Part shown: positions 8,720-16,808 of the stretch, piece after piece
Layout: each line of letters starts with the position of its first letter
How positions within the stretch are numbered: position 1 is the stretch's first letter
Assembly (NCBI GenBank): GCA_937927945.1
Contig: CALEYW010000082.1
Location: forward strand, 1 to 64,000
DNA length: 64,000 nt
Direction of reading: 5' to 3'
Source: an uncultured candidate division WPS-2 bacterium
GTDB taxonomy: Bacteria > Vulcanimicrobiota > Vulcanimicrobiia > Vulcanimicrobiales > Vulcanimicrobiaceae
The notes under the pieces: generated by a model
What the model was told of the DNA's origin: nothing
Seen by the model: the letters and a program-made list of their open reading frames with translations, nothing else
Database searches by the model: none
Translations under genes and position numbers: made by a program

Positions 8720-9591
8720 GCGATGACTTTCGTGGCGAAGAGGATGAACGAGACGGCGCCGACGGCGACGCAATACCACGCGAACGGCGCGAGGTCATTG
8801 TGCCGGAACCAGCGGGTGAGAAACGCGACCGATGCGTAGGCGGTGACGCCCGCGACGACGCAGCCGGCGGCGGCTTGCAGCAGCACCACGTGCGCGTCGG
8901 GGGCGAACAGGGTGGGGATCTCGAGCAGGCTCGCGGCCAAGATCACCGGCGTCGCGAGCAGGAACGCGTAGCGCGCCGCATCGTCGTGATGCAGGTCGCG
9001 CAGCAGCCCGGCGACGATCGCCGAACCGGAACGCGAAATTCCCGGCAAGAGCGCGAGCGACTGCATGACGCCGACGAACACGCCCTCCTTGGGGGTGAGC
9101 TGCTCGAGGCGCCGGTAGGTTCGCCCGCCGGAAACCTGTCCCCGGGTCGAAGGATGCTGCCGCTTGCGCAGCCACTCGCCGAGGAGCATCAGAAAACCGT
9201 TCGCGAGCAGAAACAGCGAGACCGGGATCGGTGAGGCGAACAGCGACTTCACCGCCGACTGGAACAGCACGCCGAGGATACCGACCGGGATCGTGCCGGC
9301 GATGAGCAGCCACGCCGTCCGTTCGTTCGGATCGTCGCTCATGCGCCCGCGCGCGACGCTCGCGATGAACGCGCGCACGATCGCGATCCAATCACGCCGA
9401 TAGAACACGATGAGCGCCAGCGCCGTTCCCAGGTGTAGAACGACGACGAATGCCAGGAACGATTCCGAGCTCTCGTCGACGTTCCATCGCAGCAGCGCCG
9501 GGAGGAGCACGGTGTGCCCCAGACTGCTGACCGGAAAGAGTTCGCTGACGCCTTGCAGCACCGCGAGCAGCATTGCCTGCACGAACGTCAC
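8716..9591 (-). CDS. uppP: Undecaprenyl-diphosphate phosphatase
   Basis: This integral membrane enzyme (BacA family) recycles the lipid carrier for peptidoglycan and other polymers. It has the two signatures VLQGVSELFPVSSLGH near the N-terminus and LLPGISRSGSAIVAG in the second half, with about seven hydrophobic helices. Starting at the GTG at 9591 gives 291 residues. A start at the ATG at 9573 is also possible. The region upstream to the divergent PilZ gene is only 56 bp. Confidence 0.92.
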   Translation of the reverse strand: MTFVQAMLLAVLQGVSELFPVSSLGHTVLLPALLRWNVDESSESFLAFVVVLHLGTALALIVFYRRDWIAIVRAFIASVARGRMSDDPNERTAWLLIAGTIPVGILGVLFQSAVKSLFASPIPVSLFLLANGFLMLLGEWLRKRQHPSTRGQVSGGRTYRRLEQLTPKEGVFVGVMQSLALLPGISRSGSAIVAGLLRDLHHDDAARYAFLLATPVILAASLLEIPTLFAPDAHVVLLQAAAGCVVAGVTAYASVAFLTRWFRHNDLAPFAWYCVAVGAVSFILFATKVIA

Positions 9592-9647
9592 GTCCGCGTC
9601 GGTTCGCACGCGGGGGAGGCTTTCCCGCTCGCGGTGAAGCGCGAAGC

Positions 9648-10007
9648 GTGAGTGAAGCACGCTCGCATCGGCGGCTCATCGATGCCCCCTTGCTGGTCGC
9701 GTATACCATCGGCGACGAATTTGCGGCCGCGCGAACCGAGACGTACGACTTGGGCCTGGGGGGACTTGCAATGCTCTCCCAGGTCCAGCTCGCCGCCGGG
9801 CAGCCGCTGCGGCTGGAGCTGGAGCTGCGCGGCGACCCGCGCCCAGCGCTCCACATGACCGGCGAGGTTCGCTGGTGCCGGATCGACCCGACGCTCGAAC
9901 AATACCGCATCGGCGTCGAGTTCACCGACCGCACCCCCGAGCAAGAAGCCCAACTCCTCGGCTACATCGACATGATGTACAAACTCCGCGACCTCGGCGT
10001 GCTGTAG
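9648..10007 (+). CDS. PilZ-domain protein
   Basis: PilZ domains bind cyclic-di-GMP. The 119-residue product is a single PilZ domain with an N-terminal R-containing loop (HRRLIDAP) and the D/N-x-S-x-x-G-type element in TYDLGLGGLAM. In that element Gly replaces the usual Ser, which may weaken ligand binding. The GTG start at 9648 follows a GAAGCGTGA stretch. An earlier in-frame start at 9573 would add a basic, low-complexity tail and seems less likely. A strong hairpin follows the gene. Confidence 0.75.
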   Translation: MSEARSHRRLIDAPLLVAYTIGDEFAAARTETYDLGLGGLAMLSQVQLAAGQPLRLELELRGDPRPALHMTGEVRWCRIDPTLEQYRIGVEFTDRTPEQEAQLLGYIDMMYKLRDLGVL

Positions 10008-10047
10008 CAAAGCCTACGTCCCGGCCGTCAAGACAATCAGGTTGCGC

Positions 10048-10080
10048 AGGGTTCGTCGCTCGTTCAGAGCGCCGAACCCT
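10048..10080. terminator. Hairpin between convergent PilZ and tonB genes
   Basis: The inverted repeat AGGGTTCG...CGAACCCT (8 bp arms) encloses a second stem CGCTC...GAGCG with the loop GTTCA. Only one mismatch lies between the two stems. It overlaps the tonB stop codon and lies 40 bp after the PilZ stop, so it could terminate both genes. There is no T-run, which lowers confidence in intrinsic termination. Confidence 0.5.
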
Positions 10081-10840
10081 ATTGTGCGTCGAAGGTGACG
10101 ATGAAGCGGTAGGTGGCCGCGATCGGCTTGCAGTCCTTGATCTCGGTATGGAATTTCGAGGTTCGTGCGGCCGAGAGGGCCGCGGGATTGAGCACTTTGC
10201 TCGGTGATTGCTCGACGGTGACGCTGGTGACTTTGCTGTTCTCATCCAGCGAGACGTCGACCGTGACGTCGCCGGTGATCCCTTCCTGCTGCGCGATCGC
10301 CGGCATGTCCGGCGGGTTCGCGAAGTCGGTCCCTGGCTGCACGTTCGGGTGCGCGCAGGCGAGCGGTTTGGGAGTGGGAATCGGCGTTGCGGTTGCCGGT
10401 GCTGGGGTCTGCGGCGGCGCAGTCGACGGCGCGGCCGTCCCCTGACCCTGGGGGATCCCCTGCGTGTTGCCCTGGGTGTATTTGTTGGCCGTCTCGCTCG
10501 GACCGGTGTTCGACTTCGACACGGTCTTCACCGTGTTGATCTTGATCTTCGGCTGCTGCGGCGCAGGGGTCTGCTTCGGCGGCGGCGTCTGTTTCGGCGG
10601 CGGCGTCGGCGGCAGCGTGGGCTTCGGGGTCGGGGTCGGCGGCGGAGTCGGCGGCGGCGTCGGCACCCTCATCACGGTGACCTTTTGCGGCTGATCTTCC
10701 TGTACGTGCGTGTTTTGGAACTTCACGAACGGGCCCGCGATCAGATGCAGCGCAATCGAGATCAGGAAGCCGTAGAGCAGGAAGTTCTTTGCCCGCTCCG
10801 CAGGACGGGGAGGGGGCTTCGGAGGCGTGTTCGTCGCCAT
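10079..10840 (-). CDS. tonB: TonB-like energy transducer
   Basis: The 253-residue protein has the TonB plan. A short cytoplasmic proline-rich lead is followed by one membrane helix (LLYGFLISIALHLIAGPF), then a long periplasmic Pro/Thr/Lys stretch with PTPPPTPPP and PPPKQTPPPK repeats. The C-terminal domain (GITGDVTVDVSLDE to FIVTFDAQ) is typical of TonB-C. It would transfer proton-motive energy from ExbB/ExbD to outer-membrane receptors. It starts one base after the preceding exbD stop and is last in the cluster. No TonB-dependent receptor is in the window. Confidence 0.88.
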   Translation of the reverse strand: MATNTPPKPPPRPAERAKNFLLYGFLISIALHLIAGPFVKFQNTHVQEDQPQKVTVMRVPTPPPTPPPTPTPKPTLPPTPPPKQTPPPKQTPAPQQPKIKINTVKTVSKSNTGPSETANKYTQGNTQGIPQGQGTAAPSTAPPQTPAPATATPIPTPKPLACAHPNVQPGTDFANPPDMPAIAQQEGITGDVTVDVSLDENSKVTSVTVEQSPSKVLNPAALSAARTSKFHTEIKDCKPIAATYRFIVTFDAQ

Positions 10841-10841
10841 C

Positions 10842-11267
10842 CTAACCCGATTGCCCTTCGGGCGTGCCTTCGACATGGTTCGCCAAGCCGAAGATGGTGA
10901 GGTTCGCAGCTTTCGCCGCGTCCATCACGCGCAAGATCGTGCCGAACCGCGCCTTGGGATCCGCCTTGATGATGACGGTTTTCAGCCCCGAGCCGGTCGA
11001 CTTGACGAGATCTGCGAACTGCGCCTTCGCTTGCGTCTCGTTCACGATGCTCGAGCCGATCTGCACGTCGTTCTTCGCATCGATGCGCACGACGATCTGC
11101 GATTGATGGACCTTTTCGGTATTCTTGGCATCGGGGAGCTTGGGCTCTTTGACGACCGAGGCGAGGATGATGAAGATGATGAGGAGGACCAACAGCACGT
11201 CCGTGAACGGCGTAATGTTGATCGTCGACATCACCTCTTCTTCGCCTTGTCCGGTGGTGACGGCCAC
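10842..11267 (-). CDS. exbD: ExbD-family biopolymer transporter (second copy)
   Basis: The 141-residue inner-membrane protein has a short N-terminal cytoplasmic segment, the INITPFTDVLLVLLIIFIIL helix with the conserved Asp needed for proton flow, and a periplasmic domain ending in a TVIIKADPKARFGTILRVMD-type fold. The GTG at 11267 is used as the start. An internal ATG before STINITPFTD is possible. It is a paralogue of the next gene, not a copy, since the periplasmic domains differ strongly. Confidence 0.9.
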   Translation of the reverse strand: MAVTTGQGEEEVMSTINITPFTDVLLVLLIIFIILASVVKEPKLPDAKNTEKVHQSQIVVRIDAKNDVQIGSSIVNETQAKAQFADLVKSTGSGLKTVIIKADPKARFGTILRVMDAAKAANLTIFGLANHVEGTPEGQSG

Positions 11268-11343
11268 GTAGGGGCTTCCTTCTCTTCTTCGCTAGTGTGC
11301 GGCGACGCCGCAAGCGTTCTGGTGCATCTTCATCGGCGAACCG

Positions 11344-11754
11344 CTACGAGGTGACGAAACCGACGTCGTCGAGCCCGGCGATCTTCGCCGCGTCGAGGAT
11401 GCGGATGATCGTACCGTACGGCGCCTTCACGTCGGCGGTCAGCGAGACGTGCTTGTCGCCCTTGCGCTTGCGCACGTCTTGCATGTCCGTGTAGATGTGG
11501 GCGATGTCGGTACGCTTCCCGTCGATGTACACGACCCCGGTCTCGTTGACCAACACTTCGATGTTGTCGGTCTTTTTCTGCGGTTGCGCGGGAGCGGCGC
11601 TGCTGTCGGGCAGCTGCTTTTCGAAACCGGGCGGCGCGACGAGCGCGGCGAGGATCATGAAGATGATCAGCAGGACCAGCAGCACGTCCGTGAAGGGCGT
11701 GATGTTGATCTCGGCCATCACGGCGTCGTCCTGCTGTGAGGAGACCATGCTCAT
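11344..11754 (-). CDS. exbD: ExbD-family biopolymer transporter (first copy)
   Basis: The 136-residue protein is organised like the second ExbD. It has the same INITPFTDVLLVLLIIF helix, then a Pro/Gln-rich linker and a periplasmic domain with VNETGVVYIDGK and VKAPYGTIIRILDAAK. Two ExbD-type subunits behind one ExbB is a known arrangement for TonB and TolQR-like motors. The sequence does not show whether they form one mixed complex or two. A 76-bp gap separates it from the second copy. Confidence 0.9.
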   Translation of the reverse strand: MSMVSSQQDDAVMAEINITPFTDVLLVLLIIFMILAALVAPPGFEKQLPDSSAAPAQPQKKTDNIEVLVNETGVVYIDGKRTDIAHIYTDMQDVRKRKGDKHVSLTADVKAPYGTIIRILDAAKIAGLDDVGFVTS

Positions 11755-11784
11755 ACGTCGAGTCCTCGGGACTGCAGGTTCAAC

Positions 11785-12450
11785 CTACTTCGCCGGCTGG
11801 TAGAGATCCGTCGGGATCGCTGAGCCGGTGTTGTGGAAGTGGAGCATCTCGGCGAGCTGGTTGCTGGCCACGATCATCTCCTGGTTGTACGCCTTTATGC
11901 GGGTCTTGAAGTAGTTGAAGAAGATAACCGCGATGACGGCCACGAGCAGGCCGGCGGCGGTCGTGATCAGCGCTTCGGAAACGCCTGCGGCGACGACGGC
12001 CGGGGTCGAATTGCCCTTGAGAGCGATGTCCTCGAACGCTCGAATGATACCGAGAACCGTCCCGAACAAGCCGACGAACGGCGCGATGACCGCGATGGTC
12101 CCGATGACGGCCAAGTTGCGCTCGAGCGAGTTCAGGTTCTCCATCAACGCGATCGAGAGCGCGTCGGTGATGTCGGCGCGGTTCTTCTCACCGCGCTGCA
12201 GCCCGAACTCGAGAATCTTGGGGAGCATCCCCTTGTTCTGCCGGCAAACCTTGATGGCGCCCGGCAGGTCGTCGGCAGCGATGCGCTGGCCGATCGAGCG
12301 AAGCAGCCCCTTCGAGTCCGAGTGTTGGCTCGCGAAGAACAGCAGCCGCTCGATGACGATGGCGACCGCGACGATCGAGAGCACGAGCAGCATCCACATC
12401 GCGGGACCGCCCTTGCTGATCATCGCAAAAAATCCGGTGAAAATATCCAC
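11785..12450 (-). CDS. exbB: ExbB/TolQ/MotA-family proton channel subunit
   Basis: The 221-residue membrane protein begins with a helix (MWMLLVLSIVAVAIVIERLL), has a cytoplasmic loop rich in charged residues and ends with two more helices. The conserved APFVGLFGTVLGII segment lies in the second helix. It would form the pentameric channel of the TonB energizing complex with the ExbD proteins downstream. Its start at 12450 lies 185 bp from the TPR gene, which may share the transcript. Confidence 0.92.
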   Translation of the reverse strand: MDIFTGFFAMISKGGPAMWMLLVLSIVAVAIVIERLLFFASQHSDSKGLLRSIGQRIAADDLPGAIKVCRQNKGMLPKILEFGLQRGEKNRADITDALSIALMENLNSLERNLAVIGTIAVIAPFVGLFGTVLGIIRAFEDIALKGNSTPAVVAAGVSEALITTAAGLLVAVIAVIFFNYFKTRIKAYNQEMIVASNQLAEMLHFHNTGSAIPTDLYQPAK

Positions 12451-12635
12451 GAGGTCGAGTCAAGCCTCCGAGTCTACGAGGGAGAGGTTCCGGCAATGTG
12501 CCGGACCGGCGAAGGTGCGTTGAGAGTCACAAAAAGCCGGACAAAACGAAAGACGGCGGGACGACGCTCCCGGCGCGGGCCTAGGTGTTGGCGGTCCCGC
12601 GCGCCATTCCTACTGCCGCTTGTCGAAGGCAACGT

Positions 12636-13940
12636 CTACTTCTTCTGAAGCTGAGCAAGCGCTGCATCGGCGTCAGATGCCAGCTTCGCATCCGAACCGG
12701 CGTTCGTTTTCGCCTTTTGGAGATACGCGATTGCGGCGGCCTTGTCGCCGGCGCTGTTCGCCAGCGCTACCCCTGCGACGAAGTTCGCCCGAGCGTCGTT
12801 CGGGTCGATCGCCAGAGCCTTGTCCACTTCTGTCTTGACCTTTTTCCAGTCCGGCGTTTTTCCTTGGGAAAGAACGTTGGCCGCCTGCACGTACAGCACG
12901 GTTGCCCGGCTCGGAACCGCCTGCGCCGCCGCTTCCAGCATCGAGACCGCCTGATCCGTCTTGCCGGCTTGCATCGCCGCGACGGCCTGCTGGTTGTAGT
13001 ACGCCGCGAGCGTGTCGTCGACGCGCGTGTTCGACGGATCGCGCCCCTTGAGCGCCTTCGCGAGCGCGATACCCTTGTCGGTCTGTCCGCCGAAAATGTA
13101 CGCCGTCGCGAGCGACGCGTCGATCGCGTTGAGCGACGCCGAATCGGCGTGACCGGCCGTCGCTTGCGTCTTCGCCTTCTCGAGGTCGGCGATCGCCTGC
13201 GGATATTTCTGCGCGTTGCCGTAGGCCGTGCCTTGAATGTAGAGCGTGTTCACGTTCTGCTGCAGCGCGAGCGCTTTATCGGAGAGCGCGATCGCCTGGT
13301 CGTTGTTCTTCGCCTTGAGCGCGTCGACGGCCGCATCCGCGTACGCCTTCGCCGCCACGACTTTGAAGCGGTCCGGAATCGTGCCGGCCGCGTCGAACGC
13401 CGCCGCCGAACCCGTCGCATCGTTCAAATACTCGTCCGCGACACCCAACAGCGCTTCGGCATCTCTGTTGCCGGGATGAGCGGCGATGTACGCCTGCAGC
13501 TGCGTCTTCGCTTCGTCGTATTTGGCGGCCCGGATCAGCGCGTTCGCCTGCGTCATCTCGCTGCCGCCGCCGGTATTCGATGCCTGAACGGCATTCGCTC
13601 CGAATTTCAGCGCCAGCGTGTAGAAGAAGTCACCCGGTTTCCCATCTTTCGCACCCGGTTTGTAGGTCGAGCTCTTCGCGATCTCGACCGCTGCCGCGTC
13701 GTCGCCACGATTGGTCGACTTCTGGACCTGCACGCTGCCGACCGATCCGTCGTGCTTGACGAAAACCTTGACGGTGACCGCTCCGGTGCCGACGACGCGC
13801 GACGCGCTCGTCCCCTGCTTGAGCAGCTTGGGCGGCGAGTAGAATTGGGTCGTCTGCGCGGACGCCGTCCGCGGCAGAACCGTTAGGGCAGCCGCGCCGA
13901 ACGCCAGAGCGGCAAGCACGCGTGATGTACGGTCGGGCAT
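12636..13940 (-). CDS. Exported TonB-C-like domain fused to TPR repeats
   Basis: The 434-residue protein has a signal peptide (MPDRTSRVLAALAFGAAALT then ...TASA). Residues 35-110 look like a TonB C-terminal domain (GAVTVKVFVKHDGSVGSV, then AAAVEIAKSSTYKPG). The rest is alpha-helical with about eight TPR-like repeats, including AIALSDKALALQQN and KVKTEVDKALAIDPND. It probably sits in the periplasm, where it could bind the TonB/Exb machinery or envelope partners. It is placed directly upstream of exbB. I do not know a named family with this domain order. Confidence 0.7.
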   Translation of the reverse strand: MPDRTSRVLAALAFGAAALTVLPRTASAQTTQFYSPPKLLKQGTSASRVVGTGAVTVKVFVKHDGSVGSVQVQKSTNRGDDAAAVEIAKSSTYKPGAKDGKPGDFFYTLALKFGANAVQASNTGGGSEMTQANALIRAAKYDEAKTQLQAYIAAHPGNRDAEALLGVADEYLNDATGSAAAFDAAGTIPDRFKVVAAKAYADAAVDALKAKNNDQAIALSDKALALQQNVNTLYIQGTAYGNAQKYPQAIADLEKAKTQATAGHADSASLNAIDASLATAYIFGGQTDKGIALAKALKGRDPSNTRVDDTLAAYYNQQAVAAMQAGKTDQAVSMLEAAAQAVPSRATVLYVQAANVLSQGKTPDWKKVKTEVDKALAIDPNDARANFVAGVALANSAGDKAAAIAYLQKAKTNAGSDAKLASDADAALAQLQKK

Positions 13941-14031
13941 AGTACCTCGGGAACGCGGTGGGTGATGCGGAGAGAGAAACGTCCGGCTATCCTGGGAGGT
14001 TCCCCGCCGAGAATTGCCGCTGGAACAGGCC

Positions 14032-14131
14032 CGCCCCTGACCTTGACTCTCGACCGGGGCGCGCTTGTTCGACGCTCGGCCAAACACCTGCCGCTTGCGT
14101 CGGCCAATTGGCCAACGCCGATTGGCCAACG
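14032..14131. repeat. Palindrome and direct repeats between aroH and the TPR gene
   Basis: The motif ATTGGCCAACG occurs twice at 14107-14117 and 14121-14131. The first copy is part of the 12-base palindrome GGCCAATTGGCC at 14102-14113. A related GGCCAAA lies at 14086-14092. Further left, CGCCCC (14032-14037) and GGGGCG (14056-14061) can form a hairpin. The cluster follows aroH directly and precedes the TPR gene by about 160 bp. It could be an operator or a boundary element. Confidence 0.4.
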
Positions 14132-14500
14132 TCAGCGGCCGGCGAGGTCGGGCCGTAGTACCCGGGCGCCCTCCAGGTAGACGTGCTGGATCGCGTCCTG
14201 GGCCGCCTCCGTGTTGACGTGGATCAGGACGCGGATACACCGTTCCAGTCGACCGGGTACCCCGATCTCGGTGAAGTTCAACAGCGGGACAAGCGTCCAG
14301 CCCATCCGGCGAGCGGCCGCCGCCGGAAATTCGGAGACGAGATCCGGGGTGACGGTGAAGAGCGCCGACCCCACGTCGTCCGGGAGAAATCCGTTGGCCT
14401 CGACGATGGCCCGCAAGAGCCGCTCGGTCGCATCGAGGATGAGCGTGGGTTCGTCGCGCGCGACCGTGATCGCGCCGCGAATCCCGCGCACGACGCTCAC
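14132..14500 (-). CDS. aroH: Monofunctional chorismate mutase, AroH class
   Basis: This trimeric enzyme rearranges chorismate to prephenate for Phe and Tyr synthesis. The 122 residues align by eye with Bacillus AroH: VRGIRGAITVARDE at the N-terminus (active-site Arg), TPDL, the FTEIGVPG Glu loop, RCIRVLIHV (second active-site Arg) and the HVYLEGARVLRPDL end. The GTG at 14500 overlaps the rluB stop (GTGA). The gene is complete and has no regulatory ACT domain. Confidence 0.95.
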   Translation of the reverse strand: MSVVRGIRGAITVARDEPTLILDATERLLRAIVEANGFLPDDVGSALFTVTPDLVSEFPAAAARRMGWTLVPLLNFTEIGVPGRLERCIRVLIHVNTEAAQDAIQHVYLEGARVLRPDLAGR

Positions 14501-15243
14501 TCGGCACCCCCCGAGGCCGCGCGCGCCTCGGCCGCAACGCGATGCAGCGCCGCGATTTCGCGCTCGGTAGCCGGGCGCAGTCCGCCCACCGGCAGTTCGC
14601 CGAGCGTGATGGGGCCGAAGCGCAGGCGGACCAGCGCGAGGACCGGGTGATCGACGACTTCGAACATGCGTCGCACTTGACGGTTGCGTCCTTCGTGAAT
14701 GGTGAGATCGACGAGCGAGACGTCGCGCCGCACGGCGACGACGCGCAAGAGCGCCGGAGCCGCGCGTCCCTCGTCCAGCCGCACGCCGCGGAGGATTCGT
14801 TCGACGGCGTCGCCGTCGAGCCGGCCGCGGAGCGTCGCGCGGTAGGTTTTCTCGACACCGAACCGCGGATGGGTCAGCACGTTGGCGGTGTCGCCGTCGT
14901 CGGTGAGCAGCAGCACGCCGCTGGTGTCGTAGTCGAGCCGGCCGACCGGGACGACGCGTGCGGTGATCCCGCTGCGGCGCACGAGGTCTGCGACGGTTCG
15001 CCGTCCTTCCGGATCGCGCATCGTCGTCATCACGCCGATCGGTTTGTGCAGCACGACGTACGTGCGCGTCGCGGCCGGCCGGACGACCCGGCCGTCCACC
15101 TCGACGTGCGCGTCGTCTTCCACCGACGTACCGAGTTCCCGCACGATCTTCCCCGCGACGCGTACGCGCCCGGCGACGATCAGCTCTTCGGCGCGGCGGC
15201 GCGACGCTACGCCGGCCCCGGCCAAGTATTTCTGAAGGCGCAG
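14497..15243 (-). CDS. rluB: 23S rRNA pseudouridine synthase, RluB/RsuA family, CTG start
   Basis: The protein has an S4-type N-terminus (RLQKYLAGAGVASRRRAEEL), the catalytic segment VGRLDYDTSGVLLLTDDG with its Asp, and the late GRNRQVRRMFE motif. It converts a uridine in large-subunit rRNA to pseudouridine. The family N-terminus begins MRLQKYLA. In frame here, that first codon is CTG at 15243, three codons after the stop of the Rho homologue, and no ATG, GTG or TTG precedes the motif. A TTG at 15225 would delete RLQKY. I therefore favour CTG, giving 248 residues. RluB and RluE cannot be told apart with certainty. Confidence 0.88.
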   Translation of the reverse strand: MRLQKYLAGAGVASRRRAEELIVAGRVRVAGKIVRELGTSVEDDAHVEVDGRVVRPAATRTYVVLHKPIGVMTTMRDPEGRRTVADLVRRSGITARVVPVGRLDYDTSGVLLLTDDGDTANVLTHPRFGVEKTYRATLRGRLDGDAVERILRGVRLDEGRAAPALLRVVAVRRDVSLVDLTIHEGRNRQVRRMFEVVDHPVLALVRLRFGPITLGELPVGGLRPATEREIAALHRVAAEARAASGGAE

Positions 15244-15252
15244 GCCGGACGC

Positions 15253-16659
15253 CTACACTTTCTTGAGATCGAACGTGGTGATGAACTCCTCGTTCGTCTT
15301 GGTGCGCGCCAGCGCCGCGTAAATGCGCTCCGAGGCTTCGACGCTCGAGGTGCCGGAAAGCGCGCGGCGCAGATCGGTCACCTTGTGCAGCGCGATCTCG
15401 CTGAGCAGTTGCTCTTCGTACCAGTTGCTGCTGCGCACCAGATCGACCGGCGGATAGGCACGCGTCTCCACGAGCTCGCGCGCCAGGATCAGCTCGGCGT
15501 TGCAGGCCGAAGAGAACTCCTCGAGCACGAGCACGTCGAGCGCCGCGGTACCGCTCCCGACGGTCGCGAGCACGGTCAGCGAACCGCCGCCCTCGACCGC
15601 GCGCGCCGCGCCGAAGAGCCGCTTGGGACGCTGCAGCATCGCTGCGTCGATCAGCGCCGGATTGGGCTTATGGTGTCCGAGCGACGCGTACGCGCGCACG
15701 AGCCGCGTGAGCGAAGAGACCAGGACGACCGCGTCGCCGCCGAGTTCCGCGATGCGCTTCGCGCGTTCGAAGACGAGCTCGGCGGTGGTGACGTGATTGT
15801 CGGGATGTTCTTCGAACGTCGTCGCCACGACTTCGACGTCGAGCGAGCGCTGCAGGTGGGTCACGGCCTCGGGACGCTCGTCGACGAGCAGCACGATCAC
15901 GTGCGCTTGCGGATCGTTGGTCTCGATCGCGCGCGCGATCCGAACCAGGAAGGCGGCGTCGTTGGTGCGCGGCGGGGCGAGCAGCAACGCCCGCTGGCCG
16001 CGGCCGAGCGGTGCGAAGAGATCGAGCGCCCGGGTCGCGACGTCGCCGCGCGTCTCGAGGGTGAAGCGCCGGGTCGGCGGTTCGGCGCCGAGGTCTTCGA
16101 ACACCGGACGGCTGACGATCGACTCCGGCGGATGGCCGTTGACCGTCTCGACCTTGACGATGCCGTAGTACTTCTCGTTCTCTTTGGGCCGGCGAACCTG
16201 CCCCGCGACCAGATCGCCGCGGCGCAGTTCGAAGCGGCGGATCTGCGACTGCGAGATGTAGATGTCGTCGGTCCCGACCAGGTAGCCCTCACGGCGCAAG
16301 AAGCCGTAGCCTTCCGGCAGGACGTCCAGCACGCCGTTGGCCTTCTCGAGGCCGCTGCGCTGCGCTTGGATCTCGACGATCGTTTTGAGCAGATCGTCCT
16401 TCTTGATCTTCGTCGGGTTCTCGATCTCGAAGGTCTTCGCGAGCTCGTTGAGCTCGGCTTTGCTCATCTCGGTGAGCTGCTCGGCCGAGAGCAGCGGCGG
16501 CCCGACCGCCTGCGGGAACTCCGGCTGCGTGAAGACGTCTTGCTGCTGCGGCGGCGTCGCGCCGTCGTTGAAGCGGTTGCGATTGCGTCGCGAGCGCCGG
16601 CGACGGCCTCCGCCCTCGGCAGGGCGGCCGTTGTTCTGGGGTCGGTTGTCGAACTGCAG
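15253..16659 (-). CDS. rho: Rho homologue with inactivated ATPase motifs (pseudo-Rho)
   Basis: The protein has a basic Gly/Arg/Asn-rich lead, a Rho-N domain (MSKAELNELAKTFEI, near residue 65), a cold-shock-like RNA-binding domain (GVLDVLPEGYGFLRRE) and the full RecA-like core (LLVDERPEAVTHLQR, RPKRLFGAARAVEGGGSLT, ALARTKTNEEF). Where Rho has the P-loop APPKAGKT, this has APPRTNDA (about 228-235). The Walker B LLDSITR reads LVSSLTR, so its Asp is lost. The Q-loop and R-loop residues that touch RNA are also altered. Other core positions, such as DERPE, are kept. It probably cannot hydrolyse ATP or translocate. The likely start is a CTG at 16659 with GGGAG seven bases upstream; the first ATG, at 16467, would cut into the Rho-N domain. 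A functional Rho may exist elsewhere. Confidence 0.85.
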   Translation of the reverse strand: MQFDNRPQNNGRPAEGGGRRRRSRRNRNRFNDGATPPQQQDVFTQPEFPQAVGPPLLSAEQLTEMSKAELNELAKTFEIENPTKIKKDDLLKTIVEIQAQRSGLEKANGVLDVLPEGYGFLRREGYLVGTDDIYISQSQIRRFELRRGDLVAGQVRRPKENEKYYGIVKVETVNGHPPESIVSRPVFEDLGAEPPTRRFTLETRGDVATRALDLFAPLGRGQRALLLAPPRTNDAAFLVRIARAIETNDPQAHVIVLLVDERPEAVTHLQRSLDVEVVATTFEEHPDNHVTTAELVFERAKRIAELGGDAVVLVSSLTRLVRAYASLGHHKPNPALIDAAMLQRPKRLFGAARAVEGGGSLTVLATVGSGTAALDVLVLEEFSSACNAELILARELVETRAYPPVDLVRSSNWYEEQLLSEIALHKVTDLRRALSGTSSVEASERIYAALARTKTNEEFITTFDLKKV

Positions 16660-16808
16660 CGAAGTGCTCCCTCGGGGAGGCGGGCGATTCGTCCGACGGG
16701 GCCCTTCCGGCGAGGCTGCCGGGGCCGCGCGTCGGCGCGAGGCGCCGAGGAACGCGAAGGTCGGCGCGATGCGACATCGCGCGACGACCGGAGTTTACCA
16801 CAGCCGCG

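Noticed and set aside
13941..14858. In-frame extension of the TPR protein far upstream across aroH and into rluB.
   Set aside because: The extension is Arg-rich shadow sequence of aroH and rluB, and the signal peptide clearly starts at 13940.
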